This document shows, in pieces, positions 27,848 to 36,185 of a DNA stretch of 64,000 nucleotides. Numbering within the stretch: the first letter of the stretch is position 1; each line of letters opens with the position of its first letter. This DNA is from Sphingomonadales bacterium. Its GTDB lineage: Bacteria; Pseudomonadota; Alphaproteobacteria; Sphingomonadales; Sphingomonadaceae. Position numbers and translations under genes: made by a program. The stretch covers positions 124,001-188,000 of the forward strand of contig JAIXWO010000022.1 in the NCBI GenBank assembly GCA_027491235.1, in the 5' to 3' direction. Under the pieces are notes generated by a model. The model worked only from the letters and a program-made list of their open reading frames with translations. It did no database searches and was not told the DNA's origin.

Positions 27848-28426
27848 ATGAAGATGCTCTCAAAGACCGCGCTGATGGCGACGTCGGGCGCAATGTTGGT
27901 AACGGCCCTGCCGGCCGATGCCCGGTCCTATCGCCGCCACCACGATGGCATCAGCGCAGGGGACGTGATTGCAGGCGCGCTCATCATTGGGGGGATTGCC
28001 GCTGTCGCTTCTGCGGCGTCCTCGCGAAATCGCTATGACGATCGCTACCGGGATCGTGGTCGGGGTTGGGGTGATGACCGATATGACGACCGGGGTGGCT
28101 ATTACGAGAATGGCTATTCCAGCCGCAGTGCTGTTGAACAGTGCGTTCAGGCCGCCCGCAGCGAAGCCAACCGTTATGGCGGCTGGGCACGGGTGACCGA
28201 TGTGACGCGGATCGACCGCATCCGTGGCGGCTATGAAGTTCGTGGGCGCTTGGTTGTTGAGGATCGCGGCTATCGCAACCGCAACTGGAGCAATGGCTGG
28301 GATCGCAATGATCGCTGGGGCAACCGCTATGACCGTTACAATGATGGCTATGACAAGGGGCGCTTCAGCTGCGTGACGCGCTTTGGCCGCGTGGCGGATG
28401 TCGACCTCTCGGGCTTGCGTGGCTGA
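27848..28426 (+). CDS. Exported Arg/Asp/Tyr/Gly-rich protein of unknown function
   Basis: A 192-residue protein with a signal peptide (MKMLSKTALMATSGAMLVTALPADA; only the first 20 or so residues are hydrophobic-core) and a short glycine/alanine-rich membrane-like stretch (GALIIGGIAAVASAA). A low-complexity RYDDRYRDRGRGWGDDRYDD segment follows at about residues 60-85. A globular-looking part (about 95-140: VEQCVQAARSEANRYGG ... VTDVTRIDRIRGGYEVRGRL) has one Cys near each end (C99, and C in FSCVTRFGRV). Similar proteins are common in sphingomonads but have no known function. It stands alone and is followed by an intrinsic terminator. Confidence 0.75.
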   Translation: MKMLSKTALMATSGAMLVTALPADARSYRRHHDGISAGDVIAGALIIGGIAAVASAASSRNRYDDRYRDRGRGWGDDRYDDRGGYYENGYSSRSAVEQCVQAARSEANRYGGWARVTDVTRIDRIRGGYEVRGRLVVEDRGYRNRNWSNGWDRNDRWGNRYDRYNDGYDKGRFSCVTRFGRVADVDLSGLRG

Positions 28427-28432
28427 TATGTG

Positions 28433-28463
28433 AAGGACCGGTCTGAAAGGGCCGGTCCTTTCC
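28433..28463 (+). terminator. Intrinsic terminator
   Basis: AAGGACCGG (28433-28441) pairs with CCGGTCCTT (28452-28460), giving a 9-bp perfect stem with a 10-nt loop, followed by TTTCC. It lies 7 nt after the stop of the Arg/Asp-rich protein gene and before guaA, so it separates the two transcription units. Confidence 0.8.
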
Positions 28464-28518
28464 GCTTTAGGGGCCCGACAAACTGGACAGCGGGCGGCGC
28501 GCTCTTTATCGGCCCGTC

Positions 28519-30090
28519 ATGACCGTCCAGCACTCCGATTCCATCCTCATCGTCGATTTTGGCAGCCAAGTGACCCAGCTGATCGCACGCCGCGTGCGCG
28601 AAGCGGGCGTTTACAGCGAAATCGCGCCGTTCACTTCTGCTGAAGCCTCCTTCCACCGGATGCAGCCCAAGGGCATCATCCTGTCAGGCTCACCTGCCAG
28701 TGTGCCGGAGGACGGCAGCCCGCGCGCGCCTCAAGTGCTGTTTGACAGCGGCGTTCCCATTCTCGGCATTTGCTATGGCCAGCAGGTCATGTCGCATCAG
28801 TTGGGCGGCGAAGTGCGGCCCGGCCATGAAACGGGGGATGGCGGAGAATTTGGCCGCGCTTTCCTGACCGTGACGGAAAACTGCGCGCTGTTCGACGGCC
28901 TTTGGGCGGTGGGAGAACGGCATCAGGTTTGGATGAGCCATGGCGACAAGGTGACGCGCTTTGCCCCCGGCTTTAACATTGTCGCCATCAGCGACGGCGC
29001 CCCCTTTGCCGTGATCGCCGACGAAGAGCGAAAATATTTCGGCACCCAGTTCCACCCGGAAGTCGTCCACACACCCGATGGTGCAAAGCTGATCGCCAAT
29101 TTCGCGCACAAGGTTTGCGGTCTTTCCGGTGACTGGACCATGGCGGAATTCCGCGCGACCAAAATTGCGGAAATCCGCAAGCAAGTTGGCAGCGGACGTG
29201 TGATCTGTGGCTTGTCCGGCGGCGTGGATTCCTCCGTGGCCGCTATCCTTATCCATGAAGCCATTGGCGACCAGCTCACCTGTGTGTTTGTCGATCACGG
29301 GCTGCTGCGCAAGGATGAGCGCGGGCAGGTAGAGACCATGTTCCGCGATCATTACAACATCCCGCTCGTTGTCGTGGACGCAGAAGCGCGCTTCATGGCG
29401 GGCTTGGCCGGACTGACCGACCCGGAAAAGAAGCGCAAATTCATTGGTGCCGAATTCATCAATGTGTTTGAGGAAGAGGCCAAGAAGATCGGTGGGGCTG
29501 ATTTCCTCGCACAAGGGACGCTCTACCCTGACGTCATTGAATCGGTGTCGTTCACGGGTGGCCCGAGCGTTACGATCAAGAGCCATCACAATGTTGGCGG
29601 CTTGCCCGAACGTATGAACATGAAACTCGTTGAACCGCTGCGTGAGCTCTTCAAGGATGAAGTCCGCGTGCTGGGCCGTGAACTGGGCCTGCCGGATATC
29701 TTCGTGGGGCGTCATCCCTTCCCCGGACCCGGCCTTGCCATCCGCATCCCCGGCGAAGTGACGAAGGAACGCTGCGACATTCTGCGCAAGGCGGACGCCA
29801 TCTACCTTGAAGAAATCCGCAATGCGGGCCTCTATGACGCGATCTGGCAAGCGTTCGCGGTGCTTCTGCCCGTGCGGACAGTCGGCGTCATGGGTGACCA
29901 TCGCACCTACGATAACGTCTGCGCCTTGCGGGCTGTGACCAGCACGGATGGGATGACGGCGGATATCTATCCGTTCGACAGCCACTTCCTCAGCAGCGTC
30001 GCGACCCGCATCGTCAACGAGGTGCAGGGCATCAACCGCGTGGTGTATGATTATACGTCAAAGCCGCCCGGCACCATTGAGTGGGAGTGA
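28519..30090 (+). CDS. guaA: GMP synthase (glutamine-hydrolysing)
   Basis: A 523-residue two-domain enzyme that converts XMP to GMP. The N-terminal class I amidotransferase has its Cys in [16 protein letters not shown] and its His-x-Glu in THFHPEV-type [12 protein letters not shown]. The ATP pyrophosphatase has the PP-loop [13 protein letters not shown], and the dimerisation domain ends [10 protein letters not shown]. The start ATG is the first residue of a family-typical N-terminus and has no strong ribosome-binding site, so it may be nearly leaderless. Its stop overlaps the GTG start of a GNAT gene. Confidence 0.98.
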   Translation: MTVQHSDSILIVDFGSQVTQLIARRVREAGVYSEIAPFTSAEASFHRMQPKGIILSGSPASVPEDGSPRAPQVLFDSGVPILGICYGQQVMSHQLGGEVRPGHETGDGGEFGRAFLTVTENCALFDGLWAVGERHQVWMSHGDKVTRFAPGFNIVAISDGAPFAVIADEERKYFGTQFHPEVVHTPDGAKLIANFAHKVCGLSGDWTMAEFRATKIAEIRKQVGSGRVICGLSGGVDSSVAAILIHEAIGDQLTCVFVDHGLLRKDERGQVETMFRDHYNIPLVVVDAEARFMAGLAGLTDPEKKRKFIGAEFINVFEEEAKKIGGADFLAQGTLYPDVIESVSFTGGPSVTIKSHHNVGGLPERMNMKLVEPLRELFKDEVRVLGRELGLPDIFVGRHPFPGPGLAIRIPGEVTKERCDILRKADAIYLEEIRNAGLYDAIWQAFAVLLPVRTVGVMGDHRTYDNVCALRAVTSTDGMTADIYPFDSHFLSSVATRIVNEVQGINRVVYDYTSKPPGTIEWE

Positions 30091-30503
30091 CGGGCATCGC
30101 CGAGACTGCGGTTTCGGCTGATACCGAAGCGCTTGTCGCGCTGTGGGATTTATGCGGTCTAACACGTCCTTGGAATGACCCGCGCGCGGATATTGCGCTT
30201 GCTTTGGAAACACCGACGTCGGACATTCTCATCATTCGGCGTGAGGCGGAGATCGTTGCCTCGGCGGTGGTCGGTTTCGATGGGCATCGTGGCTGGGTCT
30301 ATTATCTAGCTGTCGCTCCAAAATACCGCAAAGCTGGGCTTGGAAGGACAATGATGGCTGCTTGCGAGAGCTGGCTGCGAGAACGGGGCAGCCCGAAAAT
30401 TCAATTTATGGTCCGGGATGACAATGCGGCAGCGCTCGGTTTTTATGAGAGCCTTGGCTATGAGCGTCAGGCGGTGGTCACGTTGGGCCGCCGTTTGGAT
30501 TGA
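30087..30503 (+). CDS. GNAT acetyltransferase, YpeA-like
   Basis: A 138-residue single-domain N-acetyltransferase. The N-terminal [19 protein letters not shown] matches the YpeA family, and the acetyl-CoA loop is [15 protein letters not shown], followed by the C-terminal [13 protein letters not shown]. Substrate unknown. The GTG at 30087 overlaps the guaA stop as GTGA; another GTG at 30081 would add two residues. Its 3' end overlaps the convergent hydroxylase gene by 37 nt. Confidence 0.88.
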   Translation: MTGIAETAVSADTEALVALWDLCGLTRPWNDPRADIALALETPTSDILIIRREAEIVASAVVGFDGHRGWVYYLAVAPKYRKAGLGRTMMAACESWLRERGSPKIQFMVRDDNAAALGFYESLGYERQAVVTLGRRLD

Positions 30504-31321
30504 CGCTCCGCGCGCCTCTCCACTTCCTCCCGGATTAATCGACCCCAACCAATCACTGGCCAGATCAAGAGCCTCGGCAGATTGGTCGACGGAATGTCCA
30601 TCTCGCGTGATCCCATCGGTGCAGTGCAGGGACCGGGATTGATATAGGTGCCAAACATGACATCCCAGATGGGGAGAATATTGGCGAGATTCTTCCCGTA
30701 AGCGATGGGCACATCCGCATGGTGCCAGCGGTGGAAGCGCGGCGAGGCGAGCACATGGCGGAAGGGCCCGTGGGTCCAGTCAAGGTCCAGATGGACATAG
30801 CAATTGTGCAGCGTCACGAGAAACCAAAGCCCAACGGCCGGAAGGGCGGGCACATTCATCCATGAGATCAGCAGGATATAGGACGCCTGCATCACGACCT
30901 TTTCCAGGCCATGGGCCCTAAATGTCGTGAGGCCGTCGACATGTGTATCCGAATGATGGACGGCATGGACGGGAAACGCCCAGCGCAAATGCATGAAGCG
31001 GTGGTTCCAGTAATCGCAAAAGTCGTGGCAGGTAAGCGTGATCAGCATTACGAGTGCGACGGGCATGCCTGTCCACACGGAGGCGGGCAGGCGCGGGATG
31101 CCGAGGCTGTCATAGGCGCCTCGAATTGCGGCGAGGATTTCGTTCACATATCCGGCGAACAGCAACGGGCCGATGAACCACAGGCCGATCGAGACAAGAG
31201 TGTTCGGCAGGGCCCCTTCCGGACTTGGACCCCTTTTGCTGAACTGGACGAGTACCGATGCCGCGAGCGCAACCAGCACGGGCAGAACGGGCATTGCCAG
31301 CAGGGGGTCTAGATCGGGCAC
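30467..31321 (-). CDS. Sterol desaturase / fatty acid hydroxylase family membrane protein
   Basis: A membrane di-iron hydroxylase-type protein (about 284 residues from the start used here). The eight-histidine motif is clear: CHDFCDYWNHRFMH, then FPVHAVHHSD, then SPRFHRWHHAD. About four membrane helices surround these boxes. The substrate could be a lipid head or acyl chain; sphingomonads have several such enzymes for sphingolipids, hopanoids and carotenoids. The start is uncertain: the frame is open to a GTG at 31465, but the first 48 residues from there are proline-rich and unlike the family. I use the GTG at 31321, which has an AGGTAGAGAG sequence upstream; an ATG at 31294 is also possible. 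Confidence 0.82.
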   Translation of the reverse strand: MPDLDPLLAMPVLPVLVALAASVLVQFSKRGPSPEGALPNTLVSIGLWFIGPLLFAGYVNEILAAIRGAYDSLGIPRLPASVWTGMPVALVMLITLTCHDFCDYWNHRFMHLRWAFPVHAVHHSDTHVDGLTTFRAHGLEKVVMQASYILLISWMNVPALPAVGLWFLVTLHNCYVHLDLDWTHGPFRHVLASPRFHRWHHADVPIAYGKNLANILPIWDVMFGTYINPGPCTAPMGSREMDIPSTNLPRLLIWPVIGWGRLIREEVERRAERQSKRRPNVTTA

Positions 31322-31517
31322 GCTCTCTACCTGGAAGAATAAAGCCAATATGGTTGCTTTAGCGCGCGTCTTCTTAACGTCTGGTATCGGAGGGCAGGTT
31401 TCCCCGCGCGGATTTGGGCGCGAGAGGGGAGCCGGGCCGAATATGGATGTAAATGCGGCGACCACCAGCTAGGGTCATAGGATCAGTTTACTCATGAAAC
31501 CCATGTGAAGGGGCGAT

Positions 31518-31865
31518 ATGCCAATTACACTCTACGGAATTCCGAATTGCGACACGGTCAAAAAGGCCCGCACATGGTTGACCACCAAAGGTCTGGAGCA
31601 TGAATTTCACGATTTTAAAAAATCCTGGGTCGATGAAGCGCACCTGTCGCGCTGGTGTGATGTGCTGGGCTGGGAAAAGGTCCTCAACAAAGCGGGCACA
31701 ACTTTCAAGAAGTTGGCAGATAGCGACAAGACCAATCTGAATCAGACCAAGGCCATTGCGCTGATGCTGGCTCAGCCATCGATGATCAAGCGGCCGATTG
31801 TGGAGCATTCCGGCGGATTGCTGATCGGATTTAAGGCGGAAGAGTGGAGCGCAGCGCTCAGCTAG
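31518..31865 (+). CDS. ArsC/Spx-family protein (YffB-like)
   Basis: A 115-residue protein of the arsenate reductase-like thioredoxin fold. The N-terminus MPITLYGIPNCDTVKKARTWL matches the YffB group, with a single active-site type Cys at residue 11; the C-terminus LIKRPIVEH-type (MIKRPIVEHSGGLLIGF) holds the family Arg-Pro. The CxxC of Spx is absent. YffB members bind glutathione, but an arsenate-reducing role is not established. It has an AAGGGG ribosome-binding site. Confidence 0.85.
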   Translation: MPITLYGIPNCDTVKKARTWLTTKGLEHEFHDFKKSWVDEAHLSRWCDVLGWEKVLNKAGTTFKKLADSDKTNLNQTKAIALMLAQPSMIKRPIVEHSGGLLIGFKAEEWSAALS

Positions 31866-31896
31866 ACCGCGCCAGAGCGCTTTCGTTTAGCCAGAC

Positions 31897-32994
31897 TCAG
31901 ATGCGACGAAGGCGCTCTTCAAAAGGCTCGGCAAGTTTGCCGGACAATTTCCACAAACCGATGGTCATCGACGCGCCGACGATGCCGTCGGTGGCATAAT
32001 GCCAGCCCAGATACACAGAGCCGATCCAGATGAGGACGGCATAGGCCGTCATGAGCCAGCCAAGCCAGCGATGAAGGGCAAAGCCGCCAATCGCGAACAA
32101 GGTCGCCATAGCGACATGGACAGATGGCATCGCAGAAATGCCGAAGCCGGGCACATAGTTGCCCTGAATATAGCGATTGAGCAGGGCCACATGCCCCATC
32201 GGCGTCGCCAGCTTGCTGCCGGCCAGTTCGGCCAGTTGGCCAAGCTCAACTATACGGTCGTGGAGCATGGAGAAGCTTTGATCTGGTCCGACAAGGTGAG
32301 GATAATACATGGGCCCAGCTGAGGCGAGCAGCCAGGCTGCGACGCCGCCAATGAACAACCAGACGCCGATCCAGCAACCGATAAGGCGGGCGCGAATGAC
32401 CGGGTCCTTCACCACGGCCGCCCAGACGACCGGGCAGGCCATCAGGATCACAGCCCAAATGGTGTAGGCGCGGTCGACCACAATGGTGAACCAAACCGAA
32501 CCAAAAAGATCATGCAGGATGACCCAGGGGTCTTGCCCGGCAAAGAGGAAACGATCGATTGCCGCCAGAGCGGGATCGAACGGAAAGCCCTGTGCCTTCA
32601 AAATGTACTGCTTGAACATGCCATAGACGGGGATGGCCAGGCTGGTCGCCATCGCCGTGCCCAGCATCCAAGGCAGGCGGGCATGAACCGCTTTTTCATC
32701 GATACGGAGAAAACGCTCAACGCCTGTTACCAACACCCACACGATTGAACCGCTGACCATCGGCAGAAAGGCATAGGCTGAAATGCCCACGCCGATAGCG
32801 GGCAGCGGCACCGGGGTCAGAATGAACAGCAGAATGCCGGCCAGCGCCACGAAACTGAGCAGGGACAGCAGGAAGCTCGCCTCAAGCGCAGGAACCGTCA
32901 GGAACGCGCGAAGTAAGCGGGCTGCAGAAAATCGGGGAAGGGCGGCTTCAACCTGCACTTCAGGCAGAATAGAAGAACGATGCAAATCCGTCAT
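31897..32994 (-). CDS. PAP2-superfamily membrane phosphatase/phosphotransferase
   Basis: A 365-residue inner-membrane protein with about six to eight helices. The C-terminal catalytic motifs are GISAMPSVHVAMATLFA (about residue 280) and YLGWHYATDGIVGA (about 335), which contain the Ser-x-His and the His-x3-Asp of PAP2 enzymes. This resembles the PAP2_3/inositolphosphotransferase-like group, which includes lipid-head-group transferases. The lipid substrate is unknown. It faces panB across a 195-nt region. Confidence 0.82.
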   Translation of the reverse strand: MTDLHRSSILPEVQVEAALPRFSAARLLRAFLTVPALEASFLLSLLSFVALAGILLFILTPVPLPAIGVGISAYAFLPMVSGSIVWVLVTGVERFLRIDEKAVHARLPWMLGTAMATSLAIPVYGMFKQYILKAQGFPFDPALAAIDRFLFAGQDPWVILHDLFGSVWFTIVVDRAYTIWAVILMACPVVWAAVVKDPVIRARLIGCWIGVWLFIGGVAAWLLASAGPMYYPHLVGPDQSFSMLHDRIVELGQLAELAGSKLATPMGHVALLNRYIQGNYVPGFGISAMPSVHVAMATLFAIGGFALHRWLGWLMTAYAVLIWIGSVYLGWHYATDGIVGASMTIGLWKLSGKLAEPFEERLRRI

Positions 32995-33087
32995 TTTCGC
33001 GGAAAGAGCCCCCTGAGATCCCGTAAAACGTTCGGTGATTGGTTGATTGTGACAGTCTTGTTACGGCCCCGTATCGATTTTGCTGCA

Positions 33088-33109
33088 TTGCGGCAAGGAT
33101 TTGTCGCAA
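33088..33109. promoter_or_regulatory. 22-nt near-palindrome between the PAP2 gene and panB
   Basis: The sequence TTGCGGCAAGGATTTGTCGCAA is nearly symmetric: the arms TTGCGGCAA and TTGTCGCAA differ by one transition. It lies between the divergent PAP2 gene and panB, about 80 nt before the panB start, where a regulator could act on both. No regulator is known for it; this is only position plus symmetry. Confidence 0.35.
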
Positions 33110-33189
33110 AATTGTCACAAGAAGACCGGCGGCGGCGCAATTTGAAGAGAGCGCTTCAATCTGACGCTTCACCCGCGTAAGGAGCAGTG

Positions 33190-34053
33190 ATGTCTACGAC
33201 CTCCACAACCCTGACGCTTGATACCTCCACCAGTCGCGCGAACCCGACGCCGACGCCGATGAAGCGGCTCACCGTGCCGACGATACGGCAACGCAAGGGC
33301 GGGGAGCCTTTGGTCATGCTGACGGCCTACACCGTGCGCATGGCGCAGATCCTCGATCCGCACTGTGATCTGCTGTTGGTCGGAGATTCGCTCGGTCAGG
33401 TCATTTACGGTCTGCCGCACACAGTTGCCGTGACGATGGAAATGATGGCGCTTCATGGCGCAGCGGTGGTGCGCGGCAGCTATCATGCCGCCGTCATCGT
33501 CGACATGCCGTTTGGCAGCTACGAAGCTTCACCGGAACAGGCGTTCAAGAATGCGTCTGAATTGCTCAAGCAGACGGGTGCTGCGGGCATCAAGATTGAG
33601 GGCGGCAAGGTGTTGGCGCCGACGGTTGAATTTCTGACGTCACGCGGCATTCCCGTGATGTCGCACGTCGGCCTCACGCCTCAGGCGGTGAACATTCTCG
33701 GAGGCTATGGCGTGCGCGGCAAAAGCGATGAGGAAGCCAAGGCCATCGTCGAAGATGCGATTGCCATGTCGGACGCTGGCGCTTTCGCCATGGTGATTGA
33801 AGGCGTTCTGGAGCCGATTGCGATCGAGATTACCCAGAAGGTCAAATGCCCGACCATCGGCATTGGCGCCTCTGCGCACTGCGACGGTCAGGTATTGGTG
33901 ACCGAAGATATGCTTGGCCTGTTCGAACGAACGCCGAAGTTCGTGAAGCGCTATGGCGGCATGCACAGCTTTGTTGCCGAAGCGGTGGAGCAATATGCCA
34001 AGGAAGTGCGCAGCCGCAGCTTCCCTGGGGCGGAACAAATCTACAAGGCCTGA
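33190..34053 (+). CDS. panB: 3-methyl-2-oxobutanoate hydroxymethyltransferase
   Basis: A 287-residue ketopantoate hydroxymethyltransferase, the first committed step of pantothenate (and so CoA) synthesis. Seen are MLTAYTVRMAQ, LLVGDSLGQVIYG (metal-binding Asp), VVDMPFGSYE-type VIVDMPFGSYEASPE, GAAGIKIEGGK and the C-terminal GLFERTPKFVKRYGG. The first 25 residues are polar Thr/Ser-rich and variable. ATG 33190 follows AGGAG by 5 nt; a GTG one codon earlier is less likely. A downstream CoA gene, coaBC, is also in this window but far away. Confidence 0.97.
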   Translation: MSTTSTTLTLDTSTSRANPTPTPMKRLTVPTIRQRKGGEPLVMLTAYTVRMAQILDPHCDLLLVGDSLGQVIYGLPHTVAVTMEMMALHGAAVVRGSYHAAVIVDMPFGSYEASPEQAFKNASELLKQTGAAGIKIEGGKVLAPTVEFLTSRGIPVMSHVGLTPQAVNILGGYGVRGKSDEEAKAIVEDAIAMSDAGAFAMVIEGVLEPIAIEITQKVKCPTIGIGASAHCDGQVLVTEDMLGLFERTPKFVKRYGGMHSFVAEAVEQYAKEVRSRSFPGAEQIYKA

Positions 34054-34127
34054 CCTGCGCGTAGGCGCTTCCCCTCTGCCCGGTGCGCGGCTAAGGGAGG
34101 CTACGCTTTGCTCTTGGGAGATACGTT

Positions 34128-34832
34128 TTGGCGCTGCCGCCCATCAATACGACCGAAGACAGCTTCCTGCGGGAAGTCGATGAGGAGCTTCGCCGCGATC
34201 AGCTGACAGGGTTCTGGAAGCGTTATGGTCGCTGGATCATCGCTGGCATCGGCCTCGGGCTGGCAGCGTTGGCGGGATGGCTCGTCTGGCAGGATCGACA
34301 GTTTAAGGCGGCCAGCTTGGAAAGCGAACAGCTGGACGATGCGCTGCGCAAGGCAACGACGGGCAATGATGCGGGGACGCGCAAGGCGCTGGCGCCGCTC
34401 ATGGCATCCCCGAATGAAGGCTCTCGTGCGACGGCAATGCTGATAGACGCGGCGCTTCTGCTTCAGAAGCGCGATCTTGATGGCGCGGCCAAGCTTTATG
34501 GTCAGATTGCCAAGGATAAGGACATTCCCGAACCCTGGCGTGATCTCGCCCTCGTCCGACAGACCTCGGTGCAATATGACCGTTTGGCGCCGGATGAAGT
34601 TATTACGCGTCTTTCCCCGCTGGCCATTAAGGGGAATCCCTGGTTTGGCAGTGCCGGTGAAATGGTGGCGATCGCTTATTTGAAAAAGAACCGCGTTCAG
34701 CCTGCAGCAAAGATGTTTGCGGATATTGCAGCGGATGAAAATGTCCCCGAAACGATCCGTGGTCGCGCAGCCAATATGGCGGCTTCGCTCAACGCACGCG
34801 TGACGGGCGCTGCCAATCAAGGAAAACAATGA
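34128..34832 (+). CDS. YfgM-like tetratricopeptide membrane protein
   Basis: A 234-residue protein with a short cytoplasmic head (EDSFLREVDEELRRDQLTGFW), one membrane helix (WIIAGIGLGLAALAGWLVW, about residues 35-53) and a TPR-like periplasmic part (ARSAA-type repeats around 105-200). This is the arrangement of YfgM, the ancillary subunit of the SecYEG translocon/chaperone network. The TTG start at 34128 has GGGAG 7 nt upstream. It overlaps bamB by 4 nt (ATGA), and the order yfgM-bamB-der is the same as in many proteobacteria. Confidence 0.88.
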   Translation: MALPPINTTEDSFLREVDEELRRDQLTGFWKRYGRWIIAGIGLGLAALAGWLVWQDRQFKAASLESEQLDDALRKATTGNDAGTRKALAPLMASPNEGSRATAMLIDAALLLQKRDLDGAAKLYGQIAKDKDIPEPWRDLALVRQTSVQYDRLAPDEVITRLSPLAIKGNPWFGSAGEMVAIAYLKKNRVQPAAKMFADIAADENVPETIRGRAANMAASLNARVTGAANQGKQ

Positions 34833-36172
34833 TGAAAAGACTGTCGGGCAAATTCGGCAGGGTGCTGATCTTGGCGCCTGTCCTGCTGGCGGTTGCCGGT
34901 TGCGGCGTGTTCGGCGGCGGCTCCAAGAAACCGAAGACCCCGGTCTTGGGCCAACGCGTTGCTATCCTGACGTCAGAGGCCGCAGCAGAGCCGGATCCCG
35001 CGCTTGCGGATGTCTCGGTGCTTCTGCCGCCCGCACAGCCCAATGATAGCTGGGCGCAGCCCGGCGGCAATGGCGCCAAGTCGATGGAGCATTTGGCTCT
35101 GCCTCAGGCTCTTGGAAAAGTTTGGTCGGTCTCGATCAGCGGAACCAGCAAGAAGGTGCGTTTGGCGTCGCCTCCCGTTGTCGCGGCAGGCCGTATCTAC
35201 GTCATGGATACGGCGGCCCGTATTCACGCTTTTGATGTGAAATCCGGCAAGGATGTTTGGACTGTCAGCTTCGGTGTCGACGGCAAAGACCGCAAGGCTG
35301 CCTGGGGCGGCGGCGTGAGCGTCGAAGGCGACGTTTTATATGCGACCAACGGTCTTGGCGATGTGGCTGCGCTCAAAGCTTCCGACGGCAGCGTCATCTG
35401 GAAGAAGCGCCCCGGTGGACCGCTGCGCGGCGCACCTTCATTCGGCAATGGCAACGTCTATGCCATGAGTTCCGATAACCAGATCTTCGCCCTCAAGGCG
35501 AGCGACGGTTCGGTGGAATGGACCGAAGCCGGAGCGACGGAATTGACCGGCGTTTTTGGCGTGGCAGCGCCGGCCATTGCGCAGGGCACAGTTGTCGCCG
35601 GCTTCTCGTCAGGTGAACTCAACGCCTATCGTTATGAAAACGGACGCGTCCTTTGGGCGGACGCCCTGACCCGCACCAGCATTTCGACATCGGTGTCTGC
35701 TCTGTCTGATATTGACGCGAGCCCGGTCATTGATCGCGGTCGTGTGTTTGCGGTGGGTAAGGGTGGCCGCATGGTCAGCCTTGAACTGGTCACGGGCCAG
35801 CGCCTTTGGGAAATCAACGTCGGCGGCATTTCAACGCCTTGGGTGGCTGGCGAATGGGTATTTGTGGTGACTGACGATGCCCGCCTGCTGTGCATCGCGC
35901 GCGGTAGCGGCAAGGTGCGTTGGGCCACCCAGCTTCCTCGCTATCGCAAGGAAGCAAAGAAGAAGGACCCGATCAGCTGGTCGGGGCCAGTTCTCGCAGG
36001 CGACCGCTTGATTCTTGCCAGCTCACAAGGGCAGTTGGTCAATGTGTCGCCCGCAGATGGAACGGTGCAGTCAACGACGAAGGCGGGTGGACCCGTGCTG
36101 CTGTCACCCTTGGTAGCGGACGGTACGCTGTTCATTCTTACAAATGACGGTCGCCTGACCGCCTGGCGTTAA
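34829..36172 (+). CDS. bamB: Outer membrane protein assembly factor BamB
   Basis: A 447-residue lipoprotein of the BAM complex. The signal peptide ends in the lipobox LLAVAGC (Cys about residue 27). Several PQQ-type beta-propeller blades are seen, for example RIYVMDTAARIHAFDVKSGK, ALKASDGSVIWKKRPGGP, AVGKGGRMVSLELVTGQRLW and ILTNDGRLTAWR at the very end. It supports folding of beta-barrel proteins into the outer membrane. The ATG overlaps the yfgM-like stop. Confidence 0.95.
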   Translation: MMKRLSGKFGRVLILAPVLLAVAGCGVFGGGSKKPKTPVLGQRVAILTSEAAAEPDPALADVSVLLPPAQPNDSWAQPGGNGAKSMEHLALPQALGKVWSVSISGTSKKVRLASPPVVAAGRIYVMDTAARIHAFDVKSGKDVWTVSFGVDGKDRKAAWGGGVSVEGDVLYATNGLGDVAALKASDGSVIWKKRPGGPLRGAPSFGNGNVYAMSSDNQIFALKASDGSVEWTEAGATELTGVFGVAAPAIAQGTVVAGFSSGELNAYRYENGRVLWADALTRTSISTSVSALSDIDASPVIDRGRVFAVGKGGRMVSLELVTGQRLWEINVGGISTPWVAGEWVFVVTDDARLLCIARGSGKVRWATQLPRYRKEAKKKDPISWSGPVLAGDRLILASSQGQLVNVSPADGTVQSTTKAGGPVLLSPLVADGTLFILTNDGRLTAWR

Positions 36173-36185
36173 GGGAGCTTTGGAG

